Under the pieces are notes generated by a model. That model was not told the origin of the DNA, ran no database searches, and worked only from the letters and a program-made list of their open reading frames with translations. Shown here piece after piece: positions 19,527-30,550 of a DNA stretch of 64,000 bases (position 1 is its first letter; the number at the start of each line of letters is the position of its first letter). Made by a program: the position numbers and the translations under genes. This DNA comes from Castellaniella sp044508625 (GTDB lineage Bacteria; Pseudomonadota; Gammaproteobacteria; Burkholderiales; Burkholderiaceae_B), in the NCBI GenBank assembly GCA_044508625.1, contig JBIQHJ010000002.1, forward strand, positions 124,001-188,000. The letters run 5' to 3'.

Positions 19527-20369
19527 ATGACACAAGACCTCACTCTCGCACTGATCGGCGGCGGCAACATGGCCAACGCCCTGGCCACCGGGCTCATCGG
19601 GCGGCGCTGCGCCGCGGCCGACGTCCACGTCATCGATCCGAACGAGGCGCTGCGCGCGCGCTGGATCGAGCAGGGCACCACCGCCGCGCCAGCGCCCGAC
19701 GAACGCCTGTCCGCCTGCCGCGTCTGGTTCTTCGCGGTCAAGCCCCAGGTCATGCGCGAGGTCGTGCGGCAATGCCGGCCCTTCCTGCGGCCCGACACCC
19801 TGGTGATCAGCATCGCCGCCGGCATCCCCGGCGAGGCCATCGGCCGCTGGCTGGGCGAGCCGGGCGCGCCGCACGCCAGGCTGGTGCGCTGCATGCCCAA
19901 CACGCCCGCCCTGATCGCCAGCGGCATCACGGGCATGTATCCCATGCAAGGGGTCGGCGACGACGACCGCGCCCTGGCCGAAAGCCTGCTGCGCGCCGTG
20001 GGCGAGGTGGTGTGGGTCGACCGCGACGAGGCGATCGACGCCGTGACCGCCGTCTCCGGCAGCGGGCCGGCCTACGTGTTCCTGTTCCTCGAGTCCCTCA
20101 TCCAGGCCGGCGTCGAGCAGGGCCTCTCGCCCGCCCAGGCCCGCCAGCTCGCGCTGGCGACCTTCAACGGCGCGACCCAGCTCGCGACCCTGTCGCCGGA
20201 TTCGCCCGCGGTCCTGCGCGAGCGGGTCACCTCCAAGGGCGGGACGACCGCCGCGGCCCTGGCCGTGTTCCAGGAGGCGGGTTTCGGCGAGATCGTGGGC
20301 CGGGCCGTCCAGGCCGCGGCGCGGCGCGCGGCTGAGCTCGCGCGCGAGCTCTCGGGCCCTTCCGACTGA
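19527..20369 (+). CDS. proC: Pyrroline-5-carboxylate reductase
   Basis: Cytoplasmic NAD(P)H-dependent enzyme of 280 residues for the last step of proline synthesis. The Rossmann motif LIGGGNMANALATGL starts at residue 9, followed by FFAVKPQVM, RCMPNTPALI and the C-terminal signature VTSKGGTTAAALAVF. The ATG at 19527 was chosen within a longer open frame because it begins the family N-terminus. It lies between two paralogous amino-acid binding-protein genes and may have been caught in their duplication. Confidence 0.97.
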   Translation: MTQDLTLALIGGGNMANALATGLIGRRCAAADVHVIDPNEALRARWIEQGTTAAPAPDERLSACRVWFFAVKPQVMREVVRQCRPFLRPDTLVISIAAGIPGEAIGRWLGEPGAPHARLVRCMPNTPALIASGITGMYPMQGVGDDDRALAESLLRAVGEVVWVDRDEAIDAVTAVSGSGPAYVFLFLESLIQAGVEQGLSPAQARQLALATFNGATQLATLSPDSPAVLRERVTSKGGTTAAALAVFQEAGFGEIVGRAVQAAARRAAELARELSGPSD

Positions 20370-20500
20370 GCAAGGCCGCCGCGCGGCGATTGCAAACGGA
20401 TGTAAGGGATTAACCGTAGTGACACCCATTCGGCAACTCGTCAGAATACGCCTGCCGCTCAGGGCGGAAGCTTAAAACCCAGGCTTGCCGTTGAATGGCT

Positions 20501-20519
20501 GACGCCCCAATAGGGCGTC
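20501..20519 (+). promoter_or_regulatory. Hairpin in the leader of the second LivK gene
   Basis: GACGCCC and GGGCGTC form a perfect 7-bp stem around a 5-base loop, 38 bases upstream of the binding-protein start at 20558. It is followed by GGATTGTTTGG, not a clean T-run, so it could be a weak terminator or attenuator behind proC, or an mRNA-stabilising leader hairpin. Role unproven. Confidence 0.5.
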
Positions 20520-20557
20520 GGATTGTTTGGCGGTTGGCTCTACCGGAGACTATTCGA

Positions 20558-21676
20558 ATGAATCTCAAGAAGCGTGTCACACCCCTCATGCTGGCGATCG
20601 GCGCCATGACCTTGGCCGTCGGCGCCCAGGCGGATACCCTCAAGATCGGTATTCCGCAGCCCATGACGGGTCCCGCCACACAGTACGGCGACCAGATCCA
20701 GGCTGGCGCCTTGACTGCGATCGACGCGCTCAATGCCAGCGGCGGCATCAAGGGCATGAAGATCGAGCCGCTGCTGATCGACGACGGCTGCGAGCCCAAG
20801 CAGGCCGTGCCGGCCGCCAACCGCGTGATCAACTCCGGCGCCAAGTTCGCCGTCGCGCACGCGTGTTCCGGGACCACCGTCCCGGCCGTCAACGTCTACG
20901 AGCAGGAAGGCATCGTCGCGATCACTCCGGGCGCGACCTCCCCCCTGGTCACCGACACGATCAAGCCGCATTTCTTCTTCCGCACCATCGGCCGCGACGA
21001 CCAGCAAGGCCCCTTCGCCGCCGACTACATCGCCAAGCAGCTCAAGCCCTCCAAGGTCGCCATCCTGCACGACAAGCAGACCTACGGCTCGGGCGTCGCC
21101 ACCCAGGTCCAGACCGCCCTCCAAAAGAACGGCGTGAACGTCGCGATGTTCGAAGGGATCAACGTGGGCGACAGCGACTACTCCGCCGTGATCTCCAAGC
21201 TCAAGGCCCTGGGACCCGACCTGATCTACTTCGGCGGCTACCACGCCGAGCTCGGCCTGCTGCTGCGCCAGGCCCGCGAGCAGGGCCTCGACACCCAGTT
21301 CATGGGCCCCGAGGGCGTGGCCAACAAGGACCTGGTCGCCATCGCCGGCCCCGCCGTCGACAAGCTGCTGGTCACCCTGCCGGCCGACTTCACCAAGATG
21401 AAAGGCAACGAGCAGATCCTCGAGAACTTCAAAAAGTACAAGCGCAGCCCCGACGGCGCCTTCACCATGACCGCCTACGCCGCCGTCCAGATCCTGGCCG
21501 ACAGCATCGAGGCCGTGGGCGCCGATCCGGCCAAGGTCGCCGACCACATGCACGCCAACAGCTTCAACACCGCCATCGGCAAGGTGGACTACGATGCCAA
21601 GGGCGACCTCAAGCACTTCGAGTTCGCGGTGTTCCGCTGGGACGGCCAGGGCAACATGACCCAGATCCAGCCCTGA
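20558..21676 (+). CDS. Branched-chain amino acid ABC transporter binding protein (second LivK paralogue)
   Basis: Periplasmic binding protein of 372 residues for the adjacent livHMGF transporter. The signal peptide ends near GAQA-DTLKIGIPQPMTGP. The ATG at 20558 is preceded by GGAG, which favours it over an in-frame ATG at 20495. The ligand loop residues CEPKQAVPAANRVI and ACSGTTVPAV match the LivJ/LivK pattern. First gene of a likely livKHMGF operon with about 100 bases before livH. Confidence 0.95.
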   Translation: MNLKKRVTPLMLAIGAMTLAVGAQADTLKIGIPQPMTGPATQYGDQIQAGALTAIDALNASGGIKGMKIEPLLIDDGCEPKQAVPAANRVINSGAKFAVAHACSGTTVPAVNVYEQEGIVAITPGATSPLVTDTIKPHFFFRTIGRDDQQGPFAADYIAKQLKPSKVAILHDKQTYGSGVATQVQTALQKNGVNVAMFEGINVGDSDYSAVISKLKALGPDLIYFGGYHAELGLLLRQAREQGLDTQFMGPEGVANKDLVAIAGPAVDKLLVTLPADFTKMKGNEQILENFKKYKRSPDGAFTMTAYAAVQILADSIEAVGADPAKVADHMHANSFNTAIGKVDYDAKGDLKHFEFAVFRWDGQGNMTQIQP

Positions 21677-21774
21677 CCGGGGTCCGGCGGCCGGGGCTCC
21701 GATCCCGGCCGGTCTAGCAGTGCCGCGGGCTCTCGGGGCCCGCGGCCGGTTTCTTCCCTGGAAATCCTCCCCTT

Positions 21775-22704
21775 ATGTCAGACCTGATCCCCCTCCTCAC
21801 GCAACAGCTCTTCAACGGGCTGTCGCTCGGCGCGATCTATGCCCTGATCGCCATCGGCTACACCATGGTCTATGGCATCATCGGGATGATCAACTTCGCG
21901 CACGGCGAAATCTACATGATCGGCGCGTACGTCGGCCTGGTGACCCTGTCGGCCATCGGCGTCAACAGCGGCCTGCCGCTGCCGCTCATCATCCTGCTCA
22001 TGCTGCTGGTGGCGATCCTGGTGACCGCCGTTTATGGCTTCGCGGTCGAAAAGATCGCCTACGCGCCCCTGCGCGGCAGCCCGCGCCTGGTGCCGCTGAT
22101 CTCGGCGATCGGGATGTCGATCTTCCTGCAGAACTGGGTGGCGACGGGGCAGGGCGCCCGCGACATGGCCGTGCCCTCGCTCATCGGCGGCTCGCTCGAG
22201 CTCACCCTGGGCGGCAGCGGCTTCACGGTGACCGCGCCGTATTCGCGCATCATGATCATCGTGGTGACGGTGCTGCTGATGATCGGGCTGTCGCTGTTCA
22301 TCAAATACTCGCGCACGGGCCAGGCCTCGCGCGCCTGCTCGCAGGACCTGCACATGGCCAACCTGCTGGGCATCGACACCAACCGCATCATTTCCTTCAC
22401 CTTCGTGATCGGCGCGATGCTGGCCGCCGTGGGCGGGGTGCTGATCGCGCTGGCCATCGGCAAGCTCAATCCCTTCATCGGCTTCATCGCCGGCATCAAG
22501 GCCTTCACGGCGGCGGTGCTGGGCGGCATCGGCAGCATCCCCGGCGCCATGCTCGGCGGCGTCCTGCTGGGCCTGGCCGAGACCTTCGCGGCCGCCTTCA
22601 TTTCCTCGCAGTACAAGGACATCGTCGCCTTCCTGCTGCTGGTGTTCATCCTGCTGTTCCGCCCGACGGGCCTGCTGGGCAAACCCGAAGTGGAAAAAGT
22701 CTAA
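21775..22704 (+). CDS. livH: Branched-chain amino acid ABC transporter permease LivH
   Basis: Inner-membrane permease of 309 residues with about eight hydrophobic segments. The opening QQLFNGLSLGAIYALIAIGYTM and the MINFAHGEIYMIGAY motif are characteristic of LivH. SQDLHMANLLGIDTNR forms the cytoplasmic EAA-like loop contacting the ATPases. Its stop overlaps the livM start by one base (TAATG), implying coupling. Confidence 0.96.
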   Translation: MSDLIPLLTQQLFNGLSLGAIYALIAIGYTMVYGIIGMINFAHGEIYMIGAYVGLVTLSAIGVNSGLPLPLIILLMLLVAILVTAVYGFAVEKIAYAPLRGSPRLVPLISAIGMSIFLQNWVATGQGARDMAVPSLIGGSLELTLGGSGFTVTAPYSRIMIIVVTVLLMIGLSLFIKYSRTGQASRACSQDLHMANLLGIDTNRIISFTFVIGAMLAAVGGVLIALAIGKLNPFIGFIAGIKAFTAAVLGGIGSIPGAMLGGVLLGLAETFAAAFISSQYKDIVAFLLLVFILLFRPTGLLGKPEVEKV

Positions 22705-23930
22705 TGTTCCAGAACCTCAAAAACGCGGTGATCGCCGCCGCCATGGCGGGGATCATCATCGCACCGGTCTTCGGCCTGCAGATCCTGCGCCGCGGGATGG
22801 AGACCTACCTCAAGCCCGAATGGGACTACATCCTGGGCGGCATGGCGATCATCTTCGTGTTCCAGCTCCTGCGGCCGCTGCTCGCCCGCAGAAAGCGCGC
22901 CGGCGAGTCGCGCTGGCGCCTGCCGGCGATCTCGGACAAGGGCCGCCAGCGCGCCATCATGGTGCTGGTGCTGTTCGCCCTGGTCTGGCCGTTCTTCACG
23001 GGCCGCGCCCAGGTGGACATCGCCACCCTGGTGCTGATCTATGTCATGCTCGGCCTGGGCCTGAACATCGTGGTGGGCTTCGCGGGGCTGCTCGACCTGG
23101 GCTTCGTCGGATTCTACGCGGTGGGCGCCTACACCTACGCCTTGCTCTACCATTGGGCGGGGTGGGGATTCTGGGAGGCCCTGCCGCTGGCCGGCCTGAT
23201 GTCGGCGTTCTTCGGCTTCATCCTGGGCTTTCCGGTGCTGCGGCTGCGCGGCGACTACCTGGCCATCGTCACCCTGGGCTTCGGCGAGATCATCCGCCTG
23301 ATGCTCATCAACCTCTACGGCCTGACCGGCGGCCCGGACGGGATCTCGGGCATCCCCAAGCCGTCCTTCTTCGGCTACCAGCTCGTGCGCCGCTCGACCG
23401 ACGGCAGCCCGACCTTCCACGAGATGATGGGCTGGACCTTCAGCAGCCAGGACGTGGTGATCTACCTCTACCTGATGGCGCTGTGCCTGGCCCTGGTGAC
23501 GCTGTTCGTCTCCAGCCGCGTGATCCGCATGCCCATCGGCCGCGCCTGGGAGGCCTTGCGCGAGGACGAGATCGCCTGCCGTTCGCTGGGCCTCAATCCC
23601 ACGACGATCAAGCTCTCGGCCTTCACCATGGGGGCGATGTTCGCCGGCTTCGGCGGCGCATTCTTCGCCGCGCGCCAGGGCCTGGTCAATCCCGAGTCCT
23701 TCACCTTCATCGAATCCGCCCTCATCCTGGCCATCGTCGTCCTGGGAGGCATGGGTTCGCAGGTCGGCGTCATCCTGGCGGCCATCCTGCTCACGGTGGT
23801 TCCCGAGATCGCCCGCGAGTTCGCCGAGTACCGGATGCTGATCTTCGGTCTCGTGATGGTGGTCATGATGATCTGGCGCCCGCAGGGCCTGCTCCCGGTC
23901 AAACGGCCGCACGTGGAATTGGAATCATGA
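22704..23930 (+). CDS. livM: Branched-chain amino acid ABC transporter permease LivM
   Basis: Second membrane subunit, 408 residues. After two N-terminal hydrophobic segments and a hydrophilic linker (about 55-85), the core carries GLNIVVGFAGLLDLGFVGF, VLRLRGDYLAIVTLGFGEI and the cytoplasmic loop RAWEALREDEIACRSLGLNP, all typical of LivM. The gene starts at 22704 overlapping livH and ends overlapping livG by four bases. Confidence 0.96.
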   Translation: MFQNLKNAVIAAAMAGIIIAPVFGLQILRRGMETYLKPEWDYILGGMAIIFVFQLLRPLLARRKRAGESRWRLPAISDKGRQRAIMVLVLFALVWPFFTGRAQVDIATLVLIYVMLGLGLNIVVGFAGLLDLGFVGFYAVGAYTYALLYHWAGWGFWEALPLAGLMSAFFGFILGFPVLRLRGDYLAIVTLGFGEIIRLMLINLYGLTGGPDGISGIPKPSFFGYQLVRRSTDGSPTFHEMMGWTFSSQDVVIYLYLMALCLALVTLFVSSRVIRMPIGRAWEALREDEIACRSLGLNPTTIKLSAFTMGAMFAGFGGAFFAARQGLVNPESFTFIESALILAIVVLGGMGSQVGVILAAILLTVVPEIAREFAEYRMLIFGLVMVVMMIWRPQGLLPVKRPHVELES

Positions 23931-24691
23931 GCGAAGCACTACTGAAGGTCAGCGGGCTGACCATGCGTTTCGGCGGCCTGCTGGCCGTCGACCAGGTGGA
24001 TTTCGAGGTCCGCAAGGACGAGGTGTTCGCCATCATCGGCCCCAACGGGGCGGGCAAGACCACGGTGTTCAATTGCGTCGGCGGCTTCTACAAGCCGACC
24101 ACGGGCGACATCGTCATGGACGGCCAGACCATCACCGGCGAGCCCAGCCACAAGGTGGCGCGCCACGGCCTGGTGCGCACTTTCCAGAACGTGCGCCTGT
24201 TCAAGAACCTCACCGTGCTGGAAAACCTGCTCGTGGCCCAGCACACCCAGATGCAGACCGGACTGCTGCACGGGCTGCTCAAGGTGCCGTCGTTCCGCAA
24301 GTCGGAATCCGACGCCAAGCGCCGCGCGGCCGAGTGGCTGGATTTCATGGGCATCCGCCAGTACGCCAACCGCGAGGCGGGCAACCTGGCCTACGGGCAC
24401 CAGCGCCGCCTCGAGATCGCGCGCTGCATGATCACCAAGCCGCGCCTGCTGATGCTCGACGAGCCCGCCGCGGGCCTCAATCCCCAGGAAAAGCGCGACC
24501 TCCAGGCCCTGATCGACCAGTTGCGCCGCGAGTTCGGCGTCGCCGTCCTGCTGATCGAGCACGACATGAGCCTCGTCATGGGGGTGTCCGACCGCATCCT
24601 GGTCATGGAACACGGCAAGCCCATCACCACCGGCCTGCCCGAGGAGGTCCGCACGGATCCCCGCGTCATCAAAGCCTATCTCGGGGAATGA
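23927..24691 (+). CDS. livG: Branched-chain amino acid ABC transporter ATP-binding protein LivG
   Basis: One of two ATPases of the Liv importer, 254 residues. Walker A IIGPNGAGKTTVFN, Walker B LLMLDEPAAGLNP, and the H-loop LIEHDM are intact. The signature region reads LAYGHQRRLEIAR, with YGHQR in place of the usual LSGGQ, as is normal in LivG. The ATG at 23927 overlaps the livM stop (ATGA). livF follows after 3 bases. Confidence 0.96.
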   Translation: MSEALLKVSGLTMRFGGLLAVDQVDFEVRKDEVFAIIGPNGAGKTTVFNCVGGFYKPTTGDIVMDGQTITGEPSHKVARHGLVRTFQNVRLFKNLTVLENLLVAQHTQMQTGLLHGLLKVPSFRKSESDAKRRAAEWLDFMGIRQYANREAGNLAYGHQRRLEIARCMITKPRLLMLDEPAAGLNPQEKRDLQALIDQLRREFGVAVLLIEHDMSLVMGVSDRILVMEHGKPITTGLPEEVRTDPRVIKAYLGE

Positions 24692-24694
24692 ACC

Positions 24695-25396
<702 letters not shown>

Positions 25397-25491
25397 GCCC
25401 GCGGGGCGAGGCGCCCGGCCCCGCCGGCCGCCTCACGCGCGGCAGGCTCACCGCCGGCCGACCGACCGACCGCCCGGCCGCCACGGCCGCC

Positions 25492-26103
25492 TTACGAGAG
25501 ACCCTGCGCCTCCAGGGCGGCCCGCACGCCGGGGTCGGCCTGCATGCGGGACTGGAAGCGGCGCAGTTCGCTCATCCCCGGCAGTTCCACGCCCAGCATG
25601 TCGGCCCAGCGCAGGAGGGTGTACAGGTAGGGATCGGCCAGCGAGCGCTGGCCGGTCAGCCAGTCGCGGCCCTCGAGCCGGCGGTTGGCGACGGTGAACA
25701 GTGCTTGCAGCTTTTCCGTCGCCTGGCCCTTGAGGACCTTGGCCATGCCCTCGTCGCCCGCGCCGAAGAACAGCGCGCCGAAGACCAGGGCGAAGGTGCG
25801 GTGCAGGTCGGCGTTGCAGAACCCCAGCCAGCGGCGGGTCTCGGCCCGCTCGCGGGGGGTCTCGCCCAGCAGGCCGGCCTCGGGGTTGAGCTCGGCGAGG
25901 TATTCCAGGATGGCCACGCTCTGGGTCAGGACAAAATCGCCGTCGACCAGGGTCGGCACCGCGCCCACGGGATTGAGCGCCAGGTACTCGGGCTGCTTGG
26001 TCTCCTCGCGCGTGAGCCGGCAGGTCTCGTAGGGCTTGCCGATCCATTCGAGGACGATGTGGGCGGCCAGCGGGCAGGCGCCCGGGAAGTAATACAGTTT
26101 CAT
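25492..26103 (-). CDS. Glutathione S-transferase, beta class
   Basis: Cytoplasmic protein of 203 residues with an N-terminal thioredoxin-like domain (1-80) and an all-helical C-terminal domain. The motif YFPGACPLAAH has Cys10, the catalytic cysteine that defines bacterial beta-class GSTs; AVPTLVDG with the cis-Pro and QSVAILEYLAE with the glutathione-binding Ser follow. Likely role is detoxification or glutathione-linked redox chemistry; substrate unknown. It is convergent with livF and divergent from the dehydrogenase gene at 26300. Confidence 0.93.
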   Translation of the reverse strand: MKLYYFPGACPLAAHIVLEWIGKPYETCRLTREETKQPEYLALNPVGAVPTLVDGDFVLTQSVAILEYLAELNPEAGLLGETPRERAETRRWLGFCNADLHRTFALVFGALFFGAGDEGMAKVLKGQATEKLQALFTVANRRLEGRDWLTGQRSLADPYLYTLLRWADMLGVELPGMSELRRFQSRMQADPGVRAALEAQGLS

Positions 26104-26299
26104 GGTGTGCTCGGGGATGGTTCAGGGATGAAGGACAGCCTTGTTTATACCACCGCGGGGCGGCGCCCGGGTGCCGCCAGGGCGGCCCCCGGCCCCCGTC
26201 CGGGCGGGCGGGGCGGGCCGCGTCGGCACCGCCCCTTGGGTTAGACTATCGAGTGCACGCCATCCGGCGCGTGCCGCCGCATCTCGCAGGAGTTTCCTC

Positions 26300-27280
26300 A
26301 TGGCTGATTCGCCCTTGCGCATTGTTTTCCTGGATCGGGATTCCCTGCCCGCGGACGCCGATTTCCAGGGGCCATCGATCGCCCACGAGCTGATCCTCCA
26401 TCCGAGCACCGCGCCCGAGCAGGTCCCCGAGCGGATCCGCGACGCCGACATCGTGGTGGTCAACAAGGTCCCGGTCAGGGCCGAGGCCCTGCAACAGGCC
26501 ACGCGCCTGCGCATGATCGCCGTGGCCGCCACGGGCACGGACAACATCGACCTGGACACCTGCGCCCTGCGCGGCATCGTGGTCTCGAACGTGCGCAACT
26601 ACGCCACCCATTCGGTGCCCGAGCACACCATGGCGCTGATGCTGGCCCTGCGCCGCAGCCTCGTCGCCTACCGCCAGTCGGTGATCGACGGCCGCTGGCA
26701 GACGGCGAGCAGCTTCTGCTATTTCGACTATCCGATCCGCGACCTGGCGCGCTCGACGCTGGGCATCATCGGCCGCGGCGCCCTGGGCGAGGCGGTGGCC
26801 GAGCTGGCCCGCGCCTTCGGGATGAAGGTGCAGTTCGCCGCGCGCAAGGAGGTCGACGCGCCGGCCGAGGACTACACCTCGTTTTCCCATGTGCTGCGAT
26901 CCAGCGACGTCATCAGCCTGCATTGTCCCCTGAACGCGCAGACGCGCGGCATGATCGGCGAGGCCGAGTTCGCCCTCATGGAGCGCCGCCCGCTGCTGAT
27001 CAATACCGCGCGCGGCGGGCTGGTGGACGAGCACGCGCTGGTGCGCGCGATGCGCGAGGGTCGCCTGTCGGGGGCGGCCTTCGACGTGGCCAGCCACGAG
27101 CCCCCGGGGCCCGACCATCCGCTGATGTCCCTGGCCGACATGCCGAACTTCATCCTGACGCCCCACGTGGCCTGGGCCAGCGCCGAGGCCGTGGCCTCGC
27201 TGATCCAGCAGGTGCGCGACAACATCGAGGCCTTCTGCCGGGACGAGCCCCGCAACATGGTGACCGCCTTCAACCGCTGA
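26300..27280 (+). CDS. D-2-hydroxyacid dehydrogenase (glycerate dehydrogenase/hydroxypyruvate reductase-like)
   Basis: NAD(P)-dependent enzyme of 326 residues. The Rossmann motif LGIIGRGALGEAV (154-166) and the catalytic triad Arg238 (NTARGG), Glu267 (SHEPPG) and His289 (LTPHVAWAS) are present. The length and FDYPIRDLARSTLGIIG segment resemble HprA-type glycerate dehydrogenases more than PdxB (about 380 residues). The ATG at 26300 follows GCAGGAG; an open frame continues upstream without a conserved start. It precedes an Epd-like gene by 39 bases, possibly co-transcribed. Confidence 0.88.
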   Translation: MADSPLRIVFLDRDSLPADADFQGPSIAHELILHPSTAPEQVPERIRDADIVVVNKVPVRAEALQQATRLRMIAVAATGTDNIDLDTCALRGIVVSNVRNYATHSVPEHTMALMLALRRSLVAYRQSVIDGRWQTASSFCYFDYPIRDLARSTLGIIGRGALGEAVAELARAFGMKVQFAARKEVDAPAEDYTSFSHVLRSSDVISLHCPLNAQTRGMIGEAEFALMERRPLLINTARGGLVDEHALVRAMREGRLSGAAFDVASHEPPGPDHPLMSLADMPNFILTPHVAWASAEAVASLIQQVRDNIEAFCRDEPRNMVTAFNR

Positions 27281-27319
27281 GCCGCGCCGGCAATCCTTTC
27301 CTTTTCCTCGAGACCGACC

Positions 27320-28402
27320 ATGAGCCATCCCTTTCGCGTCGCCATCAACGGCTATGGCCGCATCGGCCGTTGCGTGCTGCGCGCCCTGATCGAATCGGGC
27401 CGGGACCGCGAGGTCGAGCTCGTCGCCATCAACGAGCCGGCCGACCTCGCGTCCATGGCCTACCTGACGCGCTTCGACTCGACCCACGGGGTGTTCCCGG
27501 GCACGGTCGAGGAAACGCCCGGGGGCCTGCGGATCAACGGCCACGCGGTCCAGGTCCACCATGGGCGCACGCCCGGCGAGTGCCCATGGGGGGACCTCGG
27601 CATCGACCTGCTGCTGGAATGCTCGGGGGCGTACGGGACGCGGGGCGCCCTCGAGGACTTCCTCGAGGCGGGCTGCCCGCGCGTGCTAGTGTCGCAGCCC
27701 GCGCGCAGCGCCGCCGACGTCGACCATACGGTGGTCTACGGCATCAACGACGACGGGCTGGACGCGGGCCAGCGCATCGTGTCGGCGGCCTCGTGCACGA
27801 CCAACGCCATCGTGCCGGTGCTCGACCTGCTGGACCGCGGGCCGGGGGTGCGCAACGCCTACCTGACCACGCTGCATTCGGTCATGAACGACCAGCCCAT
27901 GATCGACGGCTACCACCACGCCGACCTGCGCCGCACGCGCTCGGCGATGCAGTCCATCGTGCCGGTGGCCACCGGCCTGGCGCAGGGCGTCGAGCGGCTG
28001 CTGCCGGGCCTGGCCGGCAGGATACAGGCCAAGGCGGTGCGCGTGCCCATCCTCAACGTCTCGGCCATCGACCTGATGGTCAACCTGTGCCGCGAGAGCG
28101 ACGCCGAATCGCTCAACGCCCTGTTCCGGCGCGCGGCGCGCGAGCGGCCCCACCTGCTGGCCTGCACCGACCATCCCCACGCCTCGGTCGACTTCAACCA
28201 CGACCCGCATTCGGCCATCGTCGACCTCGGCCACACGCGCGTGAACGGCGGCGATTTCGCCAACCTGCTCGTCTGGTTCGACAACGAATGGGGATTCGCC
28301 AACCGCATGCTGGACGTCGCCCAGGCCTGGGCGGCCTTGTTCATGGGCGCCCCGCCCGCCGACCTCGCCGAAGGGCGACAGAATTTTCCACAAGGAGCTT
28401 GA
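27320..28402 (+). CDS. epd: Erythrose-4-phosphate/glyceraldehyde-3-phosphate dehydrogenase family protein
   Basis: NAD-dependent phosphate-sugar dehydrogenase of 360 residues. The N-terminal INGYGRIGRCVLRAL binds NAD; the catalytic cysteine is Cys159 in SAASCTTNAIVPV. The segments HSVMNDQPMIDGYHH, RRTRSAMQSIVPV and SVDFNHDPHSAIVD resemble Epd rather than glycolytic GapA, so oxidation of erythrose 4-phosphate for pyridoxal phosphate synthesis is the likelier role, though GAPDH activity is possible. fumC begins one base after its stop, and the fumC ribosome-binding site is inside this gene. Confidence 0.82.
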   Translation: MSHPFRVAINGYGRIGRCVLRALIESGRDREVELVAINEPADLASMAYLTRFDSTHGVFPGTVEETPGGLRINGHAVQVHHGRTPGECPWGDLGIDLLLECSGAYGTRGALEDFLEAGCPRVLVSQPARSAADVDHTVVYGINDDGLDAGQRIVSAASCTTNAIVPVLDLLDRGPGVRNAYLTTLHSVMNDQPMIDGYHHADLRRTRSAMQSIVPVATGLAQGVERLLPGLAGRIQAKAVRVPILNVSAIDLMVNLCRESDAESLNALFRRAARERPHLLACTDHPHASVDFNHDPHSAIVDLGHTRVNGGDFANLLVWFDNEWGFANRMLDVAQAWAALFMGAPPADLAEGRQNFPQGA

Positions 28403-28403
28403 C

Positions 28404-29801
<1,398 letters not shown>

Positions 29802-29808
29802 GGCTCGC

Positions 29809-30192
29809 ATGAAAAAGACCCCCGCGGTAAAGATCAAGCGCGTCTACGAGGATCCCGCCCAGGCCGATGGCTTTCGCGTCTTCGTCGATCGCCTGTGGCC
29901 GCGCGGGGTCTCCAAGGACGCTTTCGAATACGATCTCTGGTGCAAGGACCTGGCGCCCAGCCCGGCGCTGCGCACATGGTTCGGGCACAAGCCCGAGCAC
30001 TGGGAGGGTTTCCGCGAGGGCTACGCCTCCGAGCTGCACGAGGAGGACCGCCAGCGCGCCATGGGCGAGGTGTTCGACGCGGCCGCCGGCCAGCCGATCA
30101 CGCTGGTCTACGGCGCCCGCGATCCCGAGCACAACCACGCCCTGATCCTGGCCGAGGAAATGAACGCCTACGCGAGGCGCCGCAAGAGCTGA
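29809..30192 (+). CDS. DUF488 family protein (YeaO-like)
   Basis: Cytoplasmic protein of 127 residues of unknown biochemical function. The family motifs KRVYEDPAQADGFRVFVDRLWPRG (opening), FEYDLWCKDLAPSP and ITLVYGARDPEHNHA are present; length is normal. No signal peptide or membrane segment. It lies 7 bases after fumC and 13 before an NfeD-like gene, all on one strand, so it is probably expressed with them. Confidence 0.85.
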   Translation: MKKTPAVKIKRVYEDPAQADGFRVFVDRLWPRGVSKDAFEYDLWCKDLAPSPALRTWFGHKPEHWEGFREGYASELHEEDRQRAMGEVFDAAAGQPITLVYGARDPEHNHALILAEEMNAYARRRKS

Positions 30193-30205
30193 AGGGGAGG
30201 GGGCC

Positions 30206-30550
30206 ATGGTGCTGCTTTACTGGGGGGCCGATGCGCTGTGGGCCCTGGCCGCCCTCGGGCTGGTCGTGCTGCTGGCTGCGATCCTGGGCATCCAGGCACA
30301 CCGGATGCGGGTGCTCGGCGGCAATGAGGAACTGCCGGGCATGCGCGGCGAGGTGACCCGGGCCTCGGACTCGCGCGGCAACGCCTATGCCCTGGTGCGC
30401 GGCGAGATCTGGCGCGTGCACTCGCGCGAGCCGCTGGCCGAGGGCGACGGGGTGCGCGTGCGCGCGGTGCGCGGCCTCACACTCGAGGTCGAGCCACTGC
30501 CGACGCAGGCGTCCGACGAACCTTCCACGAACCAAGGGGGTGGATCATGA
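30206..30550 (+). CDS. NfeD-like membrane protein
   Basis: Protein of 114 residues with one N-terminal hydrophobic segment (about 8-29) and a C-terminal NfeD/OB-fold domain (GMRGEVTRASDSRGNAYALV... region, about 44-95). NfeD short forms partner with slipin/SPFH proteins at the membrane. GGGGAGG upstream of the ATG is a good ribosome-binding site. Its stop overlaps the slipin start (ATGA), which supports a functional pair. Confidence 0.86.
   Translation: MVLLYWGADALWALAALGLVVLLAAILGIQAHRMRVLGGNEELPGMRGEVTRASDSRGNAYALVRGEIWRVHSREPLAEGDGVRVRAVRGLTLEVEPLPTQASDEPSTNQGGGS

Noticed and set aside
26141..26299. Upstream extension of the hydroxyacid dehydrogenase
   Set aside because: The added residues are Pro/Gly/Arg-rich and the ATG at 26300 has a proper GCAGGAG site and family N-terminus.
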